Source of the DNA: Elusimicrobiota bacterium
GTDB lineage: Bacteria > Elusimicrobiota > Elusimicrobia > UBA1565 > UBA9628
Assembly: GCA_028717525.1 (NCBI GenBank)
Contig: JAQUNT010000105.1
Location: forward strand, 1-7,290
Direction of reading: 5' to 3'
Length of the DNA: 7,290 nt
Of the stretch, positions 1-5,149 are shown piece by piece. A program made the translations under genes and the position numbers. Each line of letters opens with the position of its first letter. Position 1 is the stretch's first letter. Under the pieces are notes generated by a model that saw only the letters and a list, made by a program, of their open reading frames with translations, did no database searches and was not told the DNA's origin.

Positions 1-523
1 GCGACTTCACCGTCCCCTCCGGCACGCCCAGGGCCTCGGCCAGCTCCTGGTACGACTGCCCCTGGATCTCGCGCAGCACGATGATGCCGCGGCTGTCCTC
101 ATCGAGCTCCATGAGCGCTGACTGCACCTGCGCCTCCTGTTCGGCTTTCTCCAGCCCCTGGTCCAAGGGCGGATCATCGGCCGCAAACGGCGCATCCTCG
201 TCACCTTCCTCTCCGGTGAACAATCCCAATGAGACCGTCTTCCAGAACCCCCGCCGCTTCTCGGAGCGCACCCGGTTCTTCCAGGTGTTGACCGTGATGC
301 GGTAGACCCAGGTCTTGAGGCCCGACTCGCCCCGGAAACCGGGGAGGGCCTTGAGCGCCCGGATCAGCGAGTCCTGGGCCAGGTCCTCCGCGTCCGAGGC
401 GTTGCCGGTCAGGCGCAGCGCCAGGTTGTAGACCAGCTGCGCGGTCTGATCCAGGAGCTCCTGCTCGCCCGTCTTGTTGGACACCGGATTCCCGTTCCCG
501 TTCCGTTGGGGGTGAGCCGTCAT
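1..523 (-). CDS. ECF-type RNA polymerase sigma factor, partial (C-terminus off the left edge)
   Basis: Alternative sigma factor of the sigma-70 ECF (RpoE/SigW-like) group, which directs core RNA polymerase to a specific promoter set. The reverse-strand reading frame is open from ATG at 523-521 to the window edge (174 codons). Region 2 spans about residues 31-91: VYNLALRLTGNASDAEDLAQ, then the typical FRGES..LKTWVYRITVNT block and a basic end (KRR). An acidic linker (about 104-131, GEEGDED) leads into region 4 (132-174), which includes ELDEDSRGIIVLRE and the helix-turn-helix start QSYQELAEALGVPEGTVKS. The last recognition-helix residues and the C-terminus are missing. AGGAGG (530-525) lies only 1 nt before this ATG, which is unusually close. 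GTG at 484-482 (residue 14) is an alternative start just before the conserved part. No anti-sigma gene is visible; one could lie beyond the left edge. Cotranscription with metK, 111 bp upstream, is possible but unproven. The family call is firm; the regulon is unknown. Confidence 0.93.
   Translation of the reverse strand, partial: MTAHPQRNGNGNPVSNKTGEQELLDQTAQLVYNLALRLTGNASDAEDLAQDSLIRALKALPGFRGESGLKTWVYRITVNTWKNRVRSEKRRGFWKTVSLGLFTGEEGDEDAPFAADDPPLDQGLEKAEQEAQVQSALMELDEDSRGIIVLREIQGQSYQELAEALGVPEGTVKS
484..506 (-). repeat. Short hexamer tandem repeat in the sigma-factor N-terminus
   Basis: On the minus strand three successive six-base units read CGGAAC, GGGAAC and GGGAAT, encoding RNGNGN just before the alternative GTG start. 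The first 13 residues are low-complexity and precede the conserved domain, so this stretch is either a variable N-terminal tail or untranslated leader. Confidence 0.5.
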
Positions 524-524
524 T

Positions 525-530
525 CCTCCT
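525..530 (-). promoter_or_regulatory. Shine-Dalgarno AGGAGG with 1-nt spacing to the sigma-factor ATG
   Basis: The minus strand reads AGGAGG, A, ATG. The motif is a full anti-16S match, but the spacing is far below the usual 5-9 nt. metK and the exported-protein gene in this window have 4 nt. The upstream pyrimidine motif TCCTCC (minus strand, about 561-556) is complementary to GGAGGA here and could mask it. Confidence 0.5.
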
Positions 531-548
531 CGGTCCGGCGCTCTATGG

Positions 549-617
549 CCCGCACGGAGGAGAAGCTCCACCAGAGGCGCAGGGCGTGCGTCCAGCCCGG
601 CGCCTCTATGGTGCGGG
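549..617 (-). other. Candidate structured RNA element between metK and the sigma factor
   Basis: The 111-bp gap between metK and the sigma gene contains nested complementarity. The inner hairpin has arms 595-607 and 573-585: AGAGGCGC pairs perfectly with GCGCCTCT, then after one mismatch GGGC pairs with GCCC, leaving a 9-nt loop. An outer 7-bp stem pairs 611-617 with 549-555 (CCCGCAC with GTGCGGG). No U-tract follows, so it is not a classical intrinsic terminator. A near-copy of the inner 5' arm region, CCATAGAG(G)CGCCGG, occurs at 597-611 and again at 535-548 next to the Shine-Dalgarno, so the middle strand could pair with either copy. The complementarity is directly visible; a regulatory role is inference, since G+C-rich DNA forms such stems by chance. 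Confidence 0.4.
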
Positions 618-629
618 GCGTCTGCACGA

Positions 630-642
630 CGGCCTCAGGCCG
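630..642 (-). other. Small inverted repeat spanning the metK stop codon
   Basis: CGGCCT and AGGCCG flank a single base around the TGA stop (637-635) and could form a small hairpin. There is no following T-run, so it is at most a weak contributor to transcript 3'-end structure. Confidence 0.25.
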
Positions 643-1852
643 CGGTCAGGACTTTGCGGCCCGCCTTGGAAGAGGACTTGCCCAGAAGCTCCTCGCGCAG
701 GGTCTCGGCCTTGTCCGTCTTCTCCCACTCGAAGCCCTTCTCCTCCCGGCCGAAGTGGCCGAATGCCGCGGTGGCCCGGTAGATGGGCCGCCGCAGCTTG
801 AGGGTTTCGATGATGCCGCGCGGGGTCAAGGCGAAGTGCCTGCGTACCGCGGCCTCGATGCGGCTCTCCTCCACCTGACCCGTGCCGTGGGTGTCGAAGT
901 AGACTCCCACCGGCTCGGCCACGCCGATGGCGTAGGCGAGCTGCACGGTGCACTGGTCCGCCACGCCCGCGGCCACCACGTTCTTGGCGATGTAGCGGGC
1001 CATGTAGCAGGCGGAGCGGTCTACCTTGGTCGGGTCCTTGCCGGAGAAGGCGCCGCCGCCGTGCGGGGCGCGGCCGCCGTAAGTGTCCACGATGATCTTG
1101 CGGCCGGTCACGCCGGTGTCCGAGACCGGGCCGCCGACCACGAACTTGCCCGTGGGGTTGATGAGGACCCTGGTGTCCTTGTCCAGCAGGCGCTTGCCCA
1201 GGACCGGCTTGATGACGGCCTCGGTGATCTCGGCGCGGGCCTTGTCCGTGATCTGCTTGCCCGAGCGGTCCAGGATCTCGGTGGTGTGCTGGGTGGAGAC
1301 GACCACGGTGTCCACGCGCAGGGCGCGGCCGTCCATGTACTCCACGGTCACCTGGGACTTGCCGTCCGGGCCGAGGTACTTGAGCCCCTGGCTGCGGCGC
1401 ACGTCGGAGAGCTTGCGGCAGAGCCGGTGGGCCAGCATGATGGGCAGGGGCATGAACTCGGGCGTCTCGCGGCAGGCGTAGCCGAACATGATGCCCTGGT
1501 CGCCGGCGCCGCCGGTGTCGACTCCTTGGGCGATGTCCGGGGACTGGCGGCCGATGCAGTTCATGACCCCGCAGGTCGCGGCCTCGAAGCCGTACTTGTG
1601 GTGGTTGTAGCCGATCTCGTCGATGACCTGGCGGGCGAGCGCGTCGACGTCCACGAAGGTCTTGGTGGTGATCTCGCCGCCCACGATGACCATGCCGCGG
1701 GTGATGAAGCTCTCGCAGGCGACGCGTCCGGTCGGATCTTCCTTGAGGACCGCGTCGAGGACGCCGTCGGATATCTGGTCGCAGACCTTGTCCGGGTGGC
1801 CTTCGGTGACGGACTCAGAGGTGAAGTAGAACTTGCCGTTGTCGCGATGCAT
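635..1852 (-). CDS. metK: S-adenosylmethionine synthetase (methionine adenosyltransferase)
   Basis: Cytosolic enzyme making S-adenosylmethionine from methionine and ATP, releasing phosphate and diphosphate; it supplies the cell's methyl donor. The 405-residue protein spans the full family length. The N-terminal block [20 protein letters not shown] has the catalytic His at residue 19. The two family signatures are both intact: [11 protein letters not shown] (115-125, ATP/methionine site) and the P-loop-like GGGAFSGKD (265-273), followed by the conserved [19 protein letters not shown] stretch. FGHFGRE (364-370) lies near the C-terminus. The tail after about residue 390 ([10 protein letters not shown]) is a short basic extension. 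ATG at 1852 is preceded by AGGAGG (1862-1857) with a 4-nt spacer, and the protein aligns with the family from there. The gene is divergent from the exported-protein gene and lies upstream of the sigma factor on the same strand. No SAM riboswitch is evident in the short leader. The assignment is essentially certain. Confidence 0.98.
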   Translation of the reverse strand: MHRDNGKFYFTSESVTEGHPDKVCDQISDGVLDAVLKEDPTGRVACESFITRGMVIVGGEITTKTFVDVDALARQVIDEIGYNHHKYGFEAATCGVMNCIGRQSPDIAQGVDTGGAGDQGIMFGYACRETPEFMPLPIMLAHRLCRKLSDVRRSQGLKYLGPDGKSQVTVEYMDGRALRVDTVVVSTQHTTEILDRSGKQITDKARAEITEAVIKPVLGKRLLDKDTRVLINPTGKFVVGGPVSDTGVTGRKIIVDTYGGRAPHGGGAFSGKDPTKVDRSACYMARYIAKNVVAAGVADQCTVQLAYAIGVAEPVGVYFDTHGTGQVEESRIEAAVRRHFALTPRGIIETLKLRRPIYRATAAFGHFGREEKGFEWEKTDKAETLREELLGKSSSKAGRKVLTAA

Positions 1853-1856
1853 GCTT

Positions 1857-1862
1857 CCTCCT
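1857..1862 (-). promoter_or_regulatory. Shine-Dalgarno for metK
   Basis: AGGAGG on the minus strand, 4 nt before ATG at 1852; it fixes the start choice. Confidence 0.85.
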
Positions 1863-1878
1863 GAAATGGGAATAAGAG

Positions 1879-1908
1879 ATGATACGAAATTCGACGGCGG
1901 GGGCTCAA
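1879..1908 (-). promoter_or_regulatory. metK: Candidate sigma-70-type promoter for metK
   Basis: On the minus strand, TTGAGC (1908-1903, 4 of 6 to the -35 consensus) and TATCAT (1884-1879, 5 of 6 to the -10 consensus) are separated by 18 bp. The predicted transcription start is about 20 nt upstream of the ATG. This is a consensus match by eye; no experimental support is visible. Confidence 0.5.
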
Positions 1909-1913
1909 TGGCA

Positions 1914-1944
1914 TTGGACTAGGTCCTGGGACCCATGCTAGAAT
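1914..1944 (+). promoter_or_regulatory. Candidate extended -10 promoter for the exported-protein gene
   Basis: TAGAAT (1939-1944) is preceded by TGC (1936-1938), giving an extended -10 element, which can compensate for the weak TTGGAC (1914-1919) at a long 19-bp spacing. A 12-bp dyad, GGTCC-TG-GGACC (1922-1933), lies inside the spacer and could be an operator. The leader to ATG 2010 would be about 60 nt. It runs back to back with the metK promoter: the two -35 boxes are only 5 bp apart. Confidence 0.45.
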
Positions 1945-1998
1945 AGGCCTTCCGGCCCCGCCAATCTGGGACTTGGGGCCTGATACTGGAAGGGACGC

Positions 1999-2005
1999 AA
2001 GGAGG
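1999..2005 (+). promoter_or_regulatory. Shine-Dalgarno for the exported-protein gene
   Basis: AAGGAGG lies 4 nt before ATG 2010, is the strongest such site on the plus strand of this window, and decides the start. Confidence 0.85.
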
Positions 2006-2009
2006 AGAC

Positions 2010-2612
2010 ATGATCGTCGCGCCGCTCATCGCCGCGCTCTGGACCGCTTCCGCGGGAGCCGTGACCTTGCCCGATTTCAGTCAAGCCCTGCTTCAGGTCC
2101 GCCAGACCGTCCTGGAGACCCGTCAAGCCCAGGTCCAGCAGAAGGCGGCGGACCTCTCCGGCGAGATCCGCAGCCTGGCCTGGGACATCGACCGGGAGCG
2201 CACCAAGGTCTCGCAGTTCCGCTGGCGCATCCAGGACGTGGCCCGCCGCGCGCGCCAGAGCCAGAACGGCCAGGATTCCTTCCTGCGCGGCGAAGTGCAG
2301 CGCCTCACCTGGGACCTGCAGGAGTCCGCGCGGCAGCTGGACTGGGGCCTGCGCGACTTGCGGAACATCAGCCGCCAGGCGCTCAAGGACCCGGCCCTCG
2401 TGGCTCCGGCCCGCCAGCTGGACGCCGCCGTGCAGTGGCTGCAGAGCGACGCCAACTGGATCGAGATGGAGGCGCGCAACGCGGGCTGGGACCTGCGCCG
2501 GGCGGGCTTGAGCATGGAAGCCTGGGACGTGGAGCGCTCCGGCTCGGACATCACGCGCGCGGCCCGCGACCTGCAGTACGAGTCGCGCCAACTGCTCCTC
2601 AAGGTCCAATAG
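2010..2612 (+). CDS. Exported helical, tryptophan-rich protein of unknown function
   Basis: I do not recognise a family. The 200-residue product begins with a short hydrophobic signal-like segment, MIVAPLIAALWTASAGA, with probable signal-peptidase cleavage after residue 17, so it is likely periplasmic or secreted. The rest is predicted almost entirely alpha-helical, rich in Q, R, L, A and D, with no cysteine. Tryptophans recur in a similar setting: LAWDI (56-60), LTWDL (99-103), LDWGL (110-114), AGWDL (158-162) and EAWDV (170-174). Several are 10-12 residues apart, suggesting an 11-residue (hendecad-like) coiled-coil rhythm. ATG 2010 has AAGGAGG (1999-2005) with a 4-nt spacer. It is divergent from metK, convergent with the nucleotidyltransferase operon, and has its own candidate promoter, so it looks monocistronic. 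The overlapping minus-strand frame has no signal peptide or comparable start. It could be an envelope or surface structural protein; function unknown. Confidence 0.8.
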   Translation: MIVAPLIAALWTASAGAVTLPDFSQALLQVRQTVLETRQAQVQQKAADLSGEIRSLAWDIDRERTKVSQFRWRIQDVARRARQSQNGQDSFLRGEVQRLTWDLQESARQLDWGLRDLRNISRQALKDPALVAPARQLDAAVQWLQSDANWIEMEARNAGWDLRRAGLSMEAWDVERSGSDITRAARDLQYESRQLLLKVQ

Positions 2613-2620
2613 CCGGTCCC

Positions 2621-2678
2621 GAATCCGGGGACACAAGACTCAATTCGCCGCTGAATTAGGTCTTGTGTCCCCGGATTC
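2621..2678. repeat. Near-perfect 26-bp inverted repeat (REP-like palindrome) between convergent genes
   Basis: The left arm (2621-2646) begins GAATCCGGGGACACAAGAC. The right arm (2653-2678) is its reverse complement apart from two adjacent mismatches, one of which is a G-U wobble in RNA. The loop is GCCGCT. It begins 8 bp after the exported-protein stop codon, and its last base is the third base of the stop codon of the converging nucleotidyltransferase gene. It has no T-run, so it is not a canonical intrinsic terminator, though a stem this long could stop or stabilise transcripts from both sides. From memory, related palindromes on a GGGGACACAA core recur in several high-GC bacterial genomes near REP-associated (Y1/IS200-like) transposases. 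Only one copy is visible here, so repeat status is inference. Confidence 0.7.
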
Positions 2679-3715
2679 TATTCGCGGATGTTGAGGACCG
2701 CGGCCTCGTAGACCGTGATGTTCTCGCGGACTTGGCCGTTGGCGCCCAGGATGCAGTTGGAGAGGTGCACGTCCTTGCCCACGGTCACGTTGTCGAACAG
2801 GATGCAGTGGTCGAGCTTCGCCTGGGTGCAGACCATGGCCCGGTCTCCCACTACGGTGTAGGGCCCGATCACGGCTCCGGCCTCTATGCGGCAGCCCTTG
2901 CCGATGAGGCAGGGGGCGCGCAGGACCGCCTTGGGGTCGATGAGGCTGCCGCCCTCCACCCAGATCCCCTTGCGCAACTCGGTGCCCGGGATGTTGATGC
3001 GGATGTGGCGGTCCAGTGCGTCGATCTGGGAGCGCCGGTATTCGGAGAGGTTGCCCACGTCGGTCCAATAGCCCTTCCACTCATAGGCGTAGATGGGCTT
3101 GCGCAGCCTCAAGAGCTTGGGCCAGAGCTCGTGGCCGAAGTCGTAGACCTTGCCCTTGGGGATGAGGCGCAGGACTTCGGGCTCGAAGAGGTAGATGCCG
3201 GTGTTGACCTTGTTGGAGAACACATCGCTCCAGGAGGGCTTTTCCTTGAAGCCGCGGATGCGTCCGCCCCCGCCCAGCAAAGTCACGCCGTAGTCGAAGC
3301 GCGACTCCACGGCCTTGACCGCCATGGTGGCCAAGGACTTATGCCTGCGGTGGAAGGCCAGCATGGCCGTCAGGTCGATGTCCGAGAGGCCGTCTCCCGA
3401 CATCACGAAGAACGGGCCGCCCTTGAGGAAGCCCTCGACCTTCTTGACCGCTCCGGCCGTGCCCATGAGCTTGGGCTCCGGGGAGTAGAGGATCTTGAGG
3501 CTCCAGCGCGAGCCGTCGCCGCAGTAGCCGCGGACCTGATCGGCGTGGGCGTAGAGGTTGACCGCCACCGACTGGATGCCGTGACGCAGGAGGTTGTCGA
3601 GGACGTGGTGGATGACCGGCCGGTTGACCACCGGCACCATGGGCTTGGGGGTCTCGAAGGTCAGGGGTCTCAGGCGCGTGCCCGCGCCCGCCGCCAGGAC
3701 GATGGCCTTGACCAT
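2678..3715 (-). CDS. Sugar-1-phosphate nucleotidyltransferase 1 (mannose-1-phosphate guanylyltransferase-like)
   Basis: Transfers a nucleoside monophosphate from NTP to a sugar-1-phosphate, giving an NDP-sugar and diphosphate in the cytosol; 345 residues. The N-terminal NTP_transferase domain (about 1-235) has GAGTRLRPLT (10-19), PKPMVPVVNRP (23-33), LMGTAGAVKK (83-92), the metal-site segment SGDGLSDIDL (106-115), GFKEKP (155-160), NTGIYLFEPE (171-180) and YWTDVGN (216-222). A left-handed beta-helix of hexapeptide repeats follows (about 240-340). The SGD..(S/T)D.DL form is typical of guanylyltransferases found fused to phosphomannomutase, and the mutase gene lies directly upstream here. ATG 3715 comes 2 nt after the mutase TGA, with no good Shine-Dalgarno, so translation is probably coupled to it. 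An ATG at 3844 in the same frame would add 43 residues ahead of the conserved N-terminus and is rejected. The gene ends at TAG against the palindrome. The nucleotide and sugar specificity cannot be fixed; GDP-mannose is favoured. Confidence 0.9.
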   Translation of the reverse strand: MVKAIVLAAGAGTRLRPLTFETPKPMVPVVNRPVIHHVLDNLLRHGIQSVAVNLYAHADQVRGYCGDGSRWSLKILYSPEPKLMGTAGAVKKVEGFLKGGPFFVMSGDGLSDIDLTAMLAFHRRHKSLATMAVKAVESRFDYGVTLLGGGGRIRGFKEKPSWSDVFSNKVNTGIYLFEPEVLRLIPKGKVYDFGHELWPKLLRLRKPIYAYEWKGYWTDVGNLSEYRRSQIDALDRHIRINIPGTELRKGIWVEGGSLIDPKAVLRAPCLIGKGCRIEAGAVIGPYTVVGDRAMVCTQAKLDHCILFDNVTVGKDVHLSNCILGANGQVRENITVYEAAVLNIRE

Positions 3716-3717
3716 GC

Positions 3718-5136
3718 TCAGCCCAAAGTGGGCCCGACCCACTTCTTGGCCAGTTCCAGCAGATCGGCCGTGCGCTTGGGGGAGTCCGTCTCCGCGTAGG
3801 TGCGCATGAGCGGTTCGGTGCCCGAGGGGCGCATGAGCAGCCAATGGTCGCCCGCCAACATGATCTTCAAGCCGTCGATCTGGGACAAGGACTGGATCTC
3901 GGCTCCCAGGACTCTCTTGGGCAGCTTCTTGATCAGCTTGGCCGCGAAGGCCGCCTTGTCCGGCACCGCCTTGTGCAGGCGCAGGTCCAGGCGCTTGAAG
4001 TGCGAGGCCCCATACTTGGACTCGGTCTCCTTCCAGAGCTGGGCCGGGGTGCGCCCCGTTACCGCGAGCATCTCCAGCAGCAGCAGCGCGGTGCGCAGGC
4101 CGTCGCGCTCGGCCAGGCCGCCGTGCCAGCCGTAGCCTCCGGACTCCTCGCCGCCGATGACCGCGTCGCCTGACGTCAGGCGCTCGGCGACATGCTTGAA
4201 GCCCACCGGCACCTCCTCGAACGGGAGGCCGTGGGCTTTGGCGATGCGCGCGGCGAGGCAGCCCAAGGACACCGTCTGCACGATCTTGCCTTTGAGTTTC
4301 TTGCGCTCGATGAGATAGCGCGCGATCATCGGGAAGACCTGACAGGGGGTCAGGTAGACGCCGTTCTCGTCGACCACTCCCACGCGGTCCCCGTCGCCGT
4401 CGAGGGCGATGCCGATGACCGCCTTCTCGGCCTTGACCCGGGCGCAGAGTTCCTTGAGGTTGTCGGCCACGGGCTCCGGGGCGATGCCGGCGAACAGGGG
4501 ATCATGCTCGGCGTGCATGGCGACCAGGCGGGGGGCGGGCAGGACCTCCTCCAGAAGCCCGGCTGCCGAGCCGTAGAGGTAGTCGATCACGAAGGGCTTC
4601 TTGAGCTTCGCCCGGATGACGGGGATGTCCGCCTTGGCGCGCAGGTACTGGAGGTAGGCGTCCCGGCCGGACTTGGTCTTGATCTCGGCCGCGCGCGTGG
4701 GCTGGCTGCGGTCGAGGCAGGCCTCGATGGCCCTGGTCAGCGACTCCGGGGCGGTGAGGCCTGCGAACTTGATCTTGATCCCGTTGTAGGCTGCGGGGTT
4801 GTGGCTGGCCGTGACCACCACGCCCAGGCCCTTGCTGCGCTGCGTCAGCAGGCTCACCGCCGGGGTGGGCAGGGACTCGGAGAGGCATACGGCGCCCAGT
4901 TTGCTGCCCTCCAGGACCTGGGCGATCTCGCGGGCGAAGGCCTCGGATTGGAAGCGGCGGTCGTAGCCCACCACCACGGGCGCCGCCCAGGGGGTCTTCT
5001 TGCGGTTGGAGGCCTTGAGGATCTCGTCGTGCAGGTGGTCGGCGATGGCCTGCGCCACGCGGCGCACGTTCTCAAAGGTGAAGTCGCGCGCCATGACTCC
5101 CCGCCAGCCGTCCGTCCCGAACCTGATGGTGTCCAT
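3718..5136 (-). CDS. Phosphoglucomutase/phosphomannomutase family protein
   Basis: Alpha-D-phosphohexomutase interconverting hexose-6-phosphate and hexose-1-phosphate through a phosphoserine enzyme and bound glucose/mannose-1,6-bisphosphate; cytosolic, Mg2+-dependent. The 472 residues span all four family domains: N-terminal RFGTDGWRG (5-13); active-site loop TASHNP (109-114) with phosphoserine Ser111 in VVVTASHNPAAYNGIKIK; metal loop DGDGDR (246-251); sugar-binding loop GEESGG (329-334); and phosphate-binding RPSGTEP (436-442). All catalytic elements are intact, so it should be active. The motifs do not separate mannose from glucose. ATG 5136 has GGGAGG (5146-5141) with a 4-nt spacer, 13 nt after the stop of nucleotidyltransferase 2. 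Its own stop is 2 nt before nucleotidyltransferase 1. The middle position suggests it supplies the sugar-1-phosphate used by one or both neighbours. It is the separate-gene counterpart of the mutase domain in fused guanylyltransferase/phosphomannomutase proteins. The family is certain; the substrate is not. Confidence 0.95.
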   Translation of the reverse strand: MDTIRFGTDGWRGVMARDFTFENVRRVAQAIADHLHDEILKASNRKKTPWAAPVVVGYDRRFQSEAFAREIAQVLEGSKLGAVCLSESLPTPAVSLLTQRSKGLGVVVTASHNPAAYNGIKIKFAGLTAPESLTRAIEACLDRSQPTRAAEIKTKSGRDAYLQYLRAKADIPVIRAKLKKPFVIDYLYGSAAGLLEEVLPAPRLVAMHAEHDPLFAGIAPEPVADNLKELCARVKAEKAVIGIALDGDGDRVGVVDENGVYLTPCQVFPMIARYLIERKKLKGKIVQTVSLGCLAARIAKAHGLPFEEVPVGFKHVAERLTSGDAVIGGEESGGYGWHGGLAERDGLRTALLLLEMLAVTGRTPAQLWKETESKYGASHFKRLDLRLHKAVPDKAAFAAKLIKKLPKRVLGAEIQSLSQIDGLKIMLAGDHWLLMRPSGTEPLMRTYAETDSPKRTADLLELAKKWVGPTLG

Positions 5137-5140
5137 GGAT

Positions 5141-5146
5141 CCTCCC
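5141..5146 (-). promoter_or_regulatory. Shine-Dalgarno for the phosphohexomutase gene
   Basis: GGGAGG sits in the 13-nt gap between nucleotidyltransferase 2 and the mutase, 4 nt before ATG 5136, allowing independent initiation within the operon. Confidence 0.75.
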
Positions 5147-5149
5147 GAA

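Noticed and set aside
506..1864. Long plus-strand open frame (452 codons) antisense to metK
   Set aside because: It mirrors metK codons; its composition (Gly, Ala, Val, His, Asp, Leu rich, no domain) is typical of an antisense shadow in G+C-rich DNA, and metK is unmistakable on the other strand.
1853..1878. SAM riboswitch in the metK leader
   Set aside because: The predicted leader is only about 20 nt and shows none of the long stems any known SAM riboswitch class needs; the longer 157-bp gap also lacks them.
1945..1960. GGCC-TTCC-GGCC hairpin in the leader of the exported-protein gene
   Set aside because: Only 4-bp arms in a G+C-rich region; expected by chance and not followed by a T-run.
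1938..2636. Minus-strand open frame opposite the exported-protein gene
   Set aside because: No signal peptide or strong ribosome site at a comparable position; the plus-strand frame has a full Shine-Dalgarno, a signal-like N-terminus and a patterned sequence.
2663..3799. Plus-strand open frame (378 codons) opposite nucleotidyltransferase 1
   Set aside because: It shadows a clearly recognised enzyme and shows no motif of its own.
3716..3844. Extended start for nucleotidyltransferase 1 at ATG 3844
   Set aside because: It would add 43 unconserved residues entirely overlapping the mutase gene; the family N-terminus (MVKAIVLAAG) begins exactly at ATG 3715.
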